DNA of 13,379 bases from Simkania sp. (GTDB lineage: Bacteria; Chlamydiota; Chlamydiia; Chlamydiales; Simkaniaceae). The DNA lies in the NCBI GenBank assembly GCA_028281425.1, contig JANQJX010000105.1, positions 1 to 13,379 of the forward strand, in the 5' to 3' direction. The notes under the pieces are model-generated. The model was not told the origin of the DNA. It was given only the letters and a program-made list of their open reading frames with translations, and searched no databases. The translations under genes and the position numbers were made by a program. Positions 1 to 6,172 of the stretch are shown here, one piece after another; position 1 is the first letter of the stretch; every line of letters starts with the position of its first letter.

Positions 1-2
1 GA

Positions 3-128
3 GGCAGGAGATGGAAACGTGGTCAACAGATGCGCGCGCCATTTCTTGACCCTACCTGTGAGAATGTGAGGGGGAGATTCCCTCGCATTACTCGACTAAA
101 GGGAAAAATAGATCGCAATCTGGGTTAA
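3..128 (+). other. possible 3' end of an upstream gene (left-truncated frame)
   Basis: A frame open from the left edge runs 41 codons to a TAA at 126-128. The stretch is visibly richer in G and C than the AT-rich DNA that follows, and the peptide is rich in Arg, Pro and Gly. The opposite strand is also open for about 33 codons here, so coding is not proven. I do not recognise a family. It may be the end of a gene, the end of a mobile element, or non-coding. Confidence 0.2.
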
Positions 129-464
129 AAATACGATCCTTCGTTTTTATAAGGTGAGTTAAAAAAACATCAGTTTAACGTAAGGATTCTATAATAATTT
201 TAAGAATTTGTGAATTTAATTATTAAAATTGATATTAGATAAGAATTGAGACCAAATAAATAGTAGATTTCAAAAGGCTCATAAAACTATTCTTTATTAG
301 ATGACATTTTTGGGGGTACTTTCAAGCGATCGTTATTTCACCTAAATGCTTCCTTTTACCGAAATTTTCTAAAAATCTAAATCACCAAGTCTCATGAAAT
401 GAGATCGATTTAGATCTACAAAAAATTTCAGAAAAATCAAGCCTCTATCTCAAGAAAATCTAGC
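129..464. other. AT-rich intergenic stretch
   Basis: No convincing gene is visible on either strand. The one clear structure is the nested inverted repeat at 361-429, listed separately. The segment presumably holds the promoter of the glycosyltransferase gene, but I could not pick a convincing -35/-10 pair. Confidence 0.5.
361..429. repeat. nested imperfect inverted repeat
   Basis: Outer arms of 23 nt (361-383 and 407-429) pair at 19 of 23 positions, each with a GATTTAGAT-type segment on the loop side. Inside lies a perfect 6-bp hairpin, TCTCAT-GAA-ATGAGA (390-404). The structure ends about 35 nt before the glycosyltransferase start. It could be a cruciform, a bidirectional terminator for the upstream region, or a regulatory leader. 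There is no clean T-tract. Confidence 0.55.
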
Positions 465-2051
465 TTGAAAGCCCCTTTTTTAGATAAAGTTATGAAAAAA
501 ACAAAATTAGATAAAGTTTTTCTTCATCGTTTATTCCTCCTTTTTATTATTTTAATTTTACCTACTTTTTTAATAAGGGAATATTGGTTGATTAAGGCTA
601 AAAAAGATAATCGTATATTACCTGCTCAAGATTTTTTTCAAAGCCAACTCATTGAAAAAAAGAACAAACCTTTTACTTTTATTGTCTTAACCAAAAATAA
701 TTCAGATTCTATAGAAGAAAATTTTCATTCTCTGCTTGAACAAAAATATTCCAACTATCAGATCATCTATATCGACAGAGGTTCAACAGACGGAACTGTA
801 GAAAAAATCCAAGCTCTAATTGAAACAAAGGACTCTTCAAGATCCATCACTCTTTTTTCTTTTTCCAAAGAACATAAGGCTTTTCAGGCCTATTTCGATA
901 TCGTTGGACAGTTAGATGATGACGAAATCATAGTGCACCTTTGTGGCAATGATTTTTTAGCTCATCCTCAAGTTCTTAACCGTTTAGATCAAGTCTACAC
1001 GAATCCTGATGTTTGGTTAACCTATGGCCAAAATTTGGATTACAATTATTATCAAAAAGGAATCTACCGTCCTAAGCCCAAAAAAACTCTCTGTAAAAAA
1101 CGTATTCAAAGAGCTCCTTGGCTGTTAGCCTCTTTTAAAACGTTTTATGCTAAACATTTTAAGAAAATTAAAAGAGAAGAAGAAATTGAGACATATCTTC
1201 TTTCTGTTGAAAATGAGATTGCCTTTTTACTTCCTTTAGCTGAGCTTGGAAAATCCCATATACAATTTATTCCTGATGTTCTTTCTATTCATAACGGATC
1301 ATCCCAAAAAAATAAAAAAAAGATTCCATTTAATGAATTTTCTAAAAGATTGAGCTTTCTTATTCAAGAGACTTTTCCAAAAAATGAAAAGAGGGTTGAT
1401 CTTATTCTTTTTTCTGATAATCGACCAGAAAGGCTTGATCTTTGTTTAAAATCTATTAAAACCCAAGTCAAGGGAATTGGGGATATTTCTGTGATTTATT
1501 GGTCTGATAAGTATCATTTATTTTCCTATCAGAAAATGATACATCGTTATCCAAAAATTATATTTATGACCCCTTTCAGGGAAAAAGGGCTAGACTTCAA
1601 AACACTTTTTATGAATGCATTGATTGGAAATGCAAATTCTTCACCTTATATTCTACTCTCTTCAGATCAAATCATCGTAACAGAAGAAATTTCTCTTCCT
1701 ATTTGTATTAGAGCTATGCAAAAATTTCGTGCCTATGGATTTTATTTTCATTTAGGACAAGAAAAGAAAAACAACTGTTTAGAAGAAATGTATTCTTGGT
1801 TCATTGGACAAGGACAAAAAGAATTAAGAGAACCTAATACTTTAAAAATGACGCTCTATCGAAAAGTGGATTTAGAAAGAGATTTTAAATATCAACAGTT
1901 TGATTCTCCAGAAGAACTTATTATGCTGTGGGCACGTCAGCTTTCGCTCCCTCATTTTGGCCTTTCTTTTAATATTTCTAAAATCCGTTTAGCACCCAAT
2001 ATTGAGCAGCCCCCTGAGAAGCAAAATTTAATGAAAAAAATATGGGATTAA
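465..2051 (+). CDS. membrane-anchored family 2 glycosyltransferase-like protein
   Basis: Probably transfers a sugar from a nucleotide-sugar donor to an envelope glycan or lipid; donor and acceptor are unknown. Residues about 19-43 form one hydrophobic segment, suggesting an N-terminal membrane anchor with the catalytic part in the cytoplasm. A GT-A fold of family GT2 follows: a beta-strand/helix start at 71-91, the signature DRGSTDGT at 104-111, acidic DDDE at 151-154, GND at 161-163 as the DxD-like metal site, and HNGSS at 276-280. Residues 310-528 look like a second GT-A-like unit (LILFSDNRPERLDLCLKSI at 313-331), in which SSDQ (about 398-401) sits where a DxD would be expected, so it may be inactive. 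Start: TTG at 465 gives 528 residues. ATG at 492 (codon 10) is equally possible, and neither has a strong ribosome site. The stop overlaps the stop of the convergent rpoN gene. Confidence 0.72.
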   Translation: MKAPFLDKVMKKTKLDKVFLHRLFLLFIILILPTFLIREYWLIKAKKDNRILPAQDFFQSQLIEKKNKPFTFIVLTKNNSDSIEENFHSLLEQKYSNYQIIYIDRGSTDGTVEKIQALIETKDSSRSITLFSFSKEHKAFQAYFDIVGQLDDDEIIVHLCGNDFLAHPQVLNRLDQVYTNPDVWLTYGQNLDYNYYQKGIYRPKPKKTLCKKRIQRAPWLLASFKTFYAKHFKKIKREEEIETYLLSVENEIAFLLPLAELGKSHIQFIPDVLSIHNGSSQKNKKKIPFNEFSKRLSFLIQETFPKNEKRVDLILFSDNRPERLDLCLKSIKTQVKGIGDISVIYWSDKYHLFSYQKMIHRYPKIIFMTPFREKGLDFKTLFMNALIGNANSSPYILLSSDQIIVTEEISLPICIRAMQKFRAYGFYFHLGQEKKNNCLEEMYSWFIGQGQKELREPNTLKMTLYRKVDLERDFKYQQFDSPEELIMLWARQLSLPHFGLSFNISKIRLAPNIEQPPEKQNLMKKIWD

Positions 2052-3304
2052 AACTTTCTTTTATAGCAGCTTGGAATATTGAGTTCTTGTCGATATTTGG
2101 TCACAGTTCTTCTAGCACAAGCAATTCCTTGTTTGGATAAAGTATGAGAAAGCTCCAAATCGGAAAAGGGAGCATTTTTATTTTCTTTTTCAATAAGCAT
2201 TTGAAGAAGAGCTTTGACTTTCTTACTTGAAATTCTCCCCGATTTTGATTGAAGCGCACTCGAGAAAAATTGATCAAGAGAGACAATACCTCGGGGACAA
2301 AAAACATATTTTTGATGAAGAGCACGTGTGATTGTTGATTCAGAAAGATGTAAAGACTTAGCGATTTCTCTTTGAGTCATAGGAAGGGGATAATCTTCAA
2401 CCCCTTCAATAAACATTTGTTGCTTTTTAAGGAGATAACTTCCAATAGAAAAGAGAATTTTTTTACGTCTTTCAATGATTTGTTGCAGCCACTTCCCTTT
2501 GGAAACATGAGATACTATGAATTGATATTCTTGTTTGGTCAAAGCCATGGGTTTTGATAAATAGTTAAGGTAGTTTAAATGAAAATGGAATGAAGGAAGA
2601 TGAGCATCATTGACTTCAATTTTCCAATGATCTTCTTCTTGATCAATGATCATATCAGGGATAATGATCTGAGTATTTGCTTGACCAAATGCTTGAGCTG
2701 GAAATGGATTTAAACTTCGTAATTCTGTTTGGATCAATTGTTTAATCGTGTTAAGAGAGACTTTGAACTTTTTTGCGATATATAAGTAGTGATTGTTTAA
2801 AATCGCCTCAAAATCATTGGAAATGATTTGATAGAGAAGACTTTTTTTCTTTCCAAGAATAGAGAGTTGGATCAGCAAAGAGTGACGAACATCCTTTGCT
2901 CCGAGTCCAATAGGTTCTATATGGTGAAATATTTTTATCAATCGACGGTAAAAATCGGAATTAATTTTAAGAGCTTGACAAATCTCTTTTTCAGAAAGAG
3001 TTAAAAACCCTTTTTCATTAAGATTTCCAGCAATATAAAGAGCAACATTTTTTTCAGACCGATGAGAATAATGAAGAGAAACTTGCCTTTCGAGGTATTG
3101 ATAAAGGCTTTCTCGGTATGGGATTTGAAAAGGCTCGGAAGGAGGTGTATTCAAAGTGATTTCTAGAAGAGGGTTCTTTTCAATTTCTTTTTCTAACCAC
3201 TTAGAAAGTTCAAAAAGAGGCATTTGCAAAACGAAAAAGGCATTTTGCATAGACTTTGTTGTAAAGATTTTCTGGATATGATTCACAGTTTGTGTGAGAT
3301 ACAT
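2048..3304 (-). CDS. rpoN: RNA polymerase sigma-54 factor
   Basis: Sigma-54 directs RNA polymerase to -24/-12 promoters that need an ATP-driven activator of the NtrC type. All three family regions are visible. Region I is at residues about 14-49, ending in the hallmark EKNPLLEI. The core-binding region spans about 65-270. The helix-turn-helix is at about 308-332 (MTQREIAKSLHLSESTITRA), followed by the conserved KYV..PRG. The RpoN box is at 397-405 (ARRTVTKYR, against consensus ARRTVAKYR). At 418 residues it is slightly shorter than many homologues, and the acidic region II linker is almost absent. Start ATG at 3304; a GAGGTG lies about 14 nt upstream, so the ribosome site is weak. No activator gene is in the window. 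Chlamydiae carry a single rpoN used for a small set of mid/late developmental genes (family knowledge). Confidence 0.96.
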   Translation of the reverse strand: MYLTQTVNHIQKIFTTKSMQNAFFVLQMPLFELSKWLEKEIEKNPLLEITLNTPPSEPFQIPYRESLYQYLERQVSLHYSHRSEKNVALYIAGNLNEKGFLTLSEKEICQALKINSDFYRRLIKIFHHIEPIGLGAKDVRHSLLIQLSILGKKKSLLYQIISNDFEAILNNHYLYIAKKFKVSLNTIKQLIQTELRSLNPFPAQAFGQANTQIIIPDMIIDQEEDHWKIEVNDAHLPSFHFHLNYLNYLSKPMALTKQEYQFIVSHVSKGKWLQQIIERRKKILFSIGSYLLKKQQMFIEGVEDYPLPMTQREIAKSLHLSESTITRALHQKYVFCPRGIVSLDQFFSSALQSKSGRISSKKVKALLQMLIEKENKNAPFSDLELSHTLSKQGIACARRTVTKYRQELNIPSCYKRKF

Positions 3305-3349
3305 ACGAAATGACTTATCACCTCATTTTTTTCTGGGCCTCATAGAATC

Positions 3350-3455
3350 CTATACGTTAAACTCGCCTCTTCTGTAAATGTTCATAACCATTTCTTGCAT
3401 AGAGTCAATCGTAAAATCTCAAAATGGCCAGCCTGCCTTCTCGATCCTGTGAGAA
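3350..3455 (-). pseudogene. possible fragmented reading frame upstream of rpoN
   Basis: On the minus strand one frame reads SQDREGRLAILRF and ends at a TGA. The adjacent frame continues with DSMQEMVMNIYRRGEFNV and a TAG at 3352-3350. A single-base slip would join them into one peptide of about 35 residues. This is compatible with a decayed gene end or part of a dispersed repeat. No family is assigned, and chance cannot be excluded at this length. The same stretch must hold at least part of the rpoN promoter. Confidence 0.2.
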
Positions 3456-3464
3456 CTTAAGTCA

Positions 3465-3764
3465 TCATTTTAAATCTGTAATTTCAGAAGGATCAATTAA
3501 AACCATAAAACAAAATTTGCAATCAGATGTTCCATCTAACCATACAAGGATTTTTTTCTTATACCCCAAGTTGCTACCAATTCGCACCATTGATTTGTAG
3601 AAATGAGGTAAATACGAGGTAAGCGCCGAACAAAGGTGCGTGCACCTTAGCGAAGGGGGCGGAAACGAAGTAGATGCGTTATTTCTATCAAAAGCGATGG
3701 AGTATGAATGTGCTTTTAGCAAACGCTTTATTTTGTCACCTAAAATAAAAAAGAGCATTTTCAA
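3465..3764 (-). CDS. doubtful small hypothetical protein
   Basis: Ninety-nine codons from TTG at 3764 (or ATG at 3758) to the stop at 3465, with AAAGG about 9 nt before the TTG. The peptide is Cys- and Ser-containing, basic, and has no recognisable domain. The opposite strand is also open over 3607-3786 and gives an equally protein-like reading, so at most one of the two is real. I keep it as a candidate only because of its length in AT-rich DNA. It may be part of a dispersed repeat rather than a gene. Confidence 0.2.
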   Translation of the reverse strand: MKMLFFILGDKIKRLLKAHSYSIAFDRNNASTSFPPPSLRCTHLCSALTSYLPHFYKSMVRIGSNLGYKKKILVWLDGTSDCKFCFMVLIDPSEITDLK

Positions 3765-3790
3765 TATAAAGCCTTTGGGGTGTTAGTCTT

Positions 3791-3825
3791 AATGCCTCGT
3801 GGCATTCACCCGTATTTCGAATGCC
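3791..3825 (+). promoter_or_regulatory. two mutually exclusive hairpins ahead of the 3909 gene
   Basis: Three related 6-7 nt words alternate in orientation: AATGCC (3791-3796), GGCATTC (3801-3807) and GAATGCC (3819-3825). The middle word can pair with the left one (4-nt loop) or the right one (11-nt loop), but not both. Such an arrangement is typical of attenuators or of DNA-binding half-sites. It lies 83 nt upstream of the 137-residue gene. Function is unproven. Confidence 0.35.
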
Positions 3826-3908
3826 CTCTCTAAAAAATCATCCAGTTAGTCACAAGTCCATATTGCAATAAAAATCTCAGACAAGCTATGGAAGAAAAAA
3901 ACAAATAG

Positions 3909-4322
3909 ATGAAGTGGAAATCGATGCGTCGACTCATTGCTCTTTTTGGAGAAGCAAAAAAAGGAAGAATAGCAACTCCTTCATGGATTAAATCCATGAC
4001 ACAGTTAAATGAGCAATATGGAAACCCTCCAAAAGAAAGTTTTGGACTTTTCTTTGCCATTCAATTTCTTCTTTATGACAATGAATTGGTTTACATTAGA
4101 GTTAGAGATGAGGGATTTAGTCAAAAAGACTATTTTAAAGGGATGAAAGAACTCATCGATAAAAAACAAATATTACACCTTTCTGGAATTTGCCTTCCCG
4201 GTGTAGGAGATAGTGCAATTATCGATGCAGCGATTTCAATTTGTAAAGAGCATCGATGTTTCATGATCACAACAGAAAGAGATCTTTATGATTATCTCAC
4301 ATCTCATCCTTCCCAACCCTAG
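3909..4322 (+). CDS. conserved-looking hypothetical protein, 137 aa
   Basis: I do not recognise the family. The frame has ordinary codon use for this window and a well-balanced globular composition: a basic N-terminus (MKWKSMRRLIALFGEAKKGR), then alternating hydrophobic strands and helices, a central LLYDNELVYIRVRDEGF (residues about 54-70) and a Gly-rich LSGICLPGVGDSAIIDAAI (about 91-109). There is no signal peptide or membrane segment. ATG 3909 has GGAAG about 13 nt upstream; the ATG at 3924 (codon 6) is an alternative start. It converges with the peroxiredoxin gene, with a strong palindrome between them at 4478-4545. The shadow frame on the other strand is shorter and less protein-like. 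Confidence 0.65.
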   Translation: MKWKSMRRLIALFGEAKKGRIATPSWIKSMTQLNEQYGNPPKESFGLFFAIQFLLYDNELVYIRVRDEGFSQKDYFKGMKELIDKKQILHLSGICLPGVGDSAIIDAAISICKEHRCFMITTERDLYDYLTSHPSQP

Positions 4323-4477
4323 CCCTTACTTTATGCCAACTCTTTCGAAAAGGTTTGCGCGAGTGTTTTTCAAGACATTAAGAAATTCTCAAGGGAAAGG
4401 GTGATAACCTTCCAGAAAGAATGTATTGGATACATCTCGCCTAGCTCTAAAGAACTGCGCTAACATTGCGTCAATCC

Positions 4478-4545
4478 ATATGGGGCTGCCTTGAACTGGA
4501 ATTTTTTACCTTTTCAAAAAATCTCAATTCAAGGTAGCCCCATAT
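4478..4545. repeat. palindromic repeat element, copy 1 (near-perfect 30-bp hairpin)
   Basis: Arms 4478-4507 and 4516-4545 pair almost perfectly around an 8-nt loop. Each arm starts ATATGGGGCT and contains GCCTTGAACTG or ACCTTGAATTG, followed by a run of T (or A). It sits between two convergent genes (3909-4322 and 4593-5177) and could act as a bidirectional terminator. Its arm sequence recurs at 8414-8437 and 8561-8584, so it belongs to a repeat family rather than being a simple terminator. Confidence 0.8.
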
Positions 4546-4592
4546 CTAAATTAAAAAAAAACGTCAGATGAGATTAGGTTACAATCGGGAGT

Positions 4593-5177
4593 TTAAGCAA
4601 AATAAGCTGCAAGTCCTTTTGCAGTAGGCTCCATTGTTTTTTCTCCTTTACTCCAATTAGCCGGGCAGACCTGTCCATGTTTTTCATGAAACATTAAAGC
4701 TTCAAGAAGACGCAGAACTTCACTCACAGAGCGTCCAAGAGGAAGATCATTGATCAACTGATGTCTTACGATCCCCATCTGATCAATGAGAAAAAGTCCC
4801 CTATATGCAATTCCTTCTTCTTCACTTAAAACATAGTAACTTCTTGCAATATTTTTATCGAGATCTGCGATAAGAGGGTAGGAAATGCCTTTGATGCCTC
4901 CTTCACTTTTTGGTGTTTTAAGATAAGCAAGATGTGTAAAAACACTGTCAACTGAACATCCAAGTATCACTGCCCCTTTTTCTTCAAAATCTTTAAGACG
5001 CTCCTGAAAAGCATGCAACTCTGTTGGACAGACAAAGGTAAAATCGAGAGGGTAAAAGAAAAGAATGACATATTTGTCTTTGAAGAGATCAAGAGAAAAA
5101 TTTTCAACAATTTGATTTTGAACTGCTGCTTTAGCTTTAAATTGAGGGGCTTTTTTTCCAACGAGTAAACTTACCAT
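4593..5177 (-). CDS. typical 2-Cys peroxiredoxin (AhpC/TSA family)
   Basis: Reduces hydrogen peroxide and organic peroxides with a reactive Cys, re-reduced by thioredoxin or an AhpF-like partner; cytoplasmic. The peroxidatic site FTFVCPTE has Cys50 with Thr47, and the conserved Arg is in YRG (126). The resolving Cys171 is in HGQVCPANW, as expected for dimeric typical 2-Cys enzymes. The 194-residue length is standard. The C-terminal AYFA and the GG at 93-94 resemble the YF and GGLG motifs linked to peroxide-sensitive forms, although GGLG itself is incomplete. Start ATG 5177 with AAGG about 11 nt upstream. It begins 32 nt after the MBL hydrolase gene, so the two are probably co-transcribed. From memory it corresponds to C. 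trachomatis CT603. Confidence 0.95.
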   Translation of the reverse strand: MVSLLVGKKAPQFKAKAAVQNQIVENFSLDLFKDKYVILFFYPLDFTFVCPTELHAFQERLKDFEEKGAVILGCSVDSVFTHLAYLKTPKSEGGIKGISYPLIADLDKNIARSYYVLSEEEGIAYRGLFLIDQMGIVRHQLINDLPLGRSVSEVLRLLEALMFHEKHGQVCPANWSKGEKTMEPTAKGLAAYFA

Positions 5178-5209
5178 TTTATCTAACCTTGTTTTATTGT
5201 TTAAAATGA

Positions 5210-5845
5210 CTATTCACTAAAGATCTCCTTGGCTCTATCTAACCAATCTTCATTTTCAAGTCTTGTACTAGGACCATGGCCTGGATATATGCGAGTTTTC
5301 GGGGGAAGTTTGGAGAGTTTTTTTAAGGATTCCCACATGGCATTTGCCTCAGCAGTTTCTAAGCAAAGACTCCCGATTGTTCCTTTAAAAAGAGTATCTC
5401 CTGAGAACAAAACCTGTTCTTCCCTAAGAAAAAAACAAACGCCTCCTGGGGAATGTCCAGGAGTATGCAAAACTTCAATTTCCAGATCTCCTACTTTGTA
5501 AAGGCCTCCTTCTTCTAAAAAATGATCGATTTTTACTCCCTCAATTGGAAACATAAGTGGAAGTTGATCAACTCCAGGCTGGATCACATTGTCTACATCA
5601 TCTTTATGGACATAGACAGGAACATCTGTTACCTTTTTTAAGGCAGCGACATCACCAAAATGATCCCAATGTGAATGAGTAAGAAAAATTGCCTCAATTT
5701 GAAGATGGTATTTTTGTGTCGCAGTCACAAGCAAATCTTTGCTTCCCAAACCTGGGTCGATAAAAATTCCTTTTTGTTGTTTTTCACAGCCAAGAAGATA
5801 GGCATTTGTATCAAAAGGACCTGTAGAAAAAGATTCTAAGAGCAT
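5210..5845 (-). CDS. metallo-beta-lactamase-fold hydrolase, glyoxalase II-like
   Basis: A di-metal hydrolase with the full set of ligands: THSHWDH (His57, His59, Asp61, His62), His131 in TPGHSPGG, Asp150 in SGDTLF and His190 in YPGHGPST. At 211 residues it is the short bacterial MBL form (YcbL-like) and lacks the C-terminal substrate domain of true glyoxalase II (about 250 residues). Thus hydrolysis of S-lactoylglutathione or another thiol ester is possible but unproven. Start ATG 5845 has a weak ribosome site (AAAGG about 13 nt upstream). It precedes the peroxiredoxin by 32 nt on the same strand, suggesting a detoxification pair, and lies just downstream of tRNA-Arg. Confidence 0.9.
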   Translation of the reverse strand: MLLESFSTGPFDTNAYLLGCEKQQKGIFIDPGLGSKDLLVTATQKYHLQIEAIFLTHSHWDHFGDVAALKKVTDVPVYVHKDDVDNVIQPGVDQLPLMFPIEGVKIDHFLEEGGLYKVGDLEIEVLHTPGHSPGGVCFFLREEQVLFSGDTLFKGTIGSLCLETAEANAMWESLKKLSKLPPKTRIYPGHGPSTRLENEDWLDRAKEIFSE

Positions 5846-5880
5846 TGCTTTTTTTGCCTTTGATTTGATGAATTAAAACC

Positions 5881-5954
5881 TGCACCGGAGAGGATTTGAA
5901 CCTCTAACCTCCTGGTCCGTAGCCAGGTACTCTATCCAATTAAGCTACCGGTGC
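5881..5954 (-). tRNA. tRNA-Arg, anticodon ACG
   Basis: A complete cloverleaf of 74 nt. Acceptor stem GCACCGG/CCGGTGC is perfect, with A as discriminator. Anticodon stem CCTGG/CCAGG encloses CTACGGA, giving anticodon ACG (5917-5915 region). The T-arm AGAGG-TTCAAAT-CCTCT is canonical. The 3' CCA is not encoded: GGT follows the discriminator. A34 would be converted to inosine by TadA to read CGU/CGC/CGA. It lies 35 nt upstream of the MBL gene on the same strand, so read-through into that gene is possible. Confidence 0.97.
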
Positions 5955-6110
5955 GAAAAACCCTTTCCAAGCTACCGAAGCAGTGTAACAATCTTAAAGA
6001 AATAAAAAAAGAGCTTAAATTTTAGATAAATTTTCTTGGAATAAGAGATTTAAAGAAAGTCAAATACTATTTTTGGAAATATCATCACTTTTTCCATCAT
6101 TAAACAGGTA

Positions 6111-6149
6111 AGAGAGCTTTTTTATTTCATACAATATTTAAAGCTCTCT
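6111..6149 (-). terminator. hairpin downstream of groEL, possible terminator
   Basis: Perfect 10-bp arms AGAGAGCTTT (6111-6120) and AAAGCTCTCT (6140-6149) flank a 19-nt loop, starting 24 nt after the groEL stop. On the groEL strand no clear T-tract follows, so it is not a textbook intrinsic terminator. It may mark transcript processing or slow the polymerase. Confidence 0.45.
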
Positions 6150-6172
6150 CTTCTATCTAATATTTTGCTTTA

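Larger units (their letters stand above)
3305..3908. other. 604-bp region without a secure gene, likely decayed sequence
   Basis: This gap between divergent rpoN and the 3909 gene has several short, protein-like stretches interrupted by stops or frame shifts: minus strand near 3350-3455, minus strand 3465-3764 and plus strand 3607-3786. It also contains a perfect palindrome AAGGTGC-GT-GCACCTT (3633-3648) and alternative hairpins (3791-3825). Base composition rises to clearly GC-rich at about 3610-3670 and then falls again. This mixture suggests remnants of a foreign or repeated element, plus the promoters of the two flanking genes. Confidence 0.4.

Noticed and set aside
2101..2557. Small frames of 61-74 codons on both strands
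   Set aside because: Inside rpoN, which is secure over its whole length.
3830..4060. 76-codon minus-strand frame
   Set aside because: Mostly antisense to the 3909-4322 gene; composition is unlike a protein, with Phe/Ser-rich runs.
5229..5501. 90-codon plus-strand frame
   Set aside because: Antisense to the MBL hydrolase, which has all its metal ligands.
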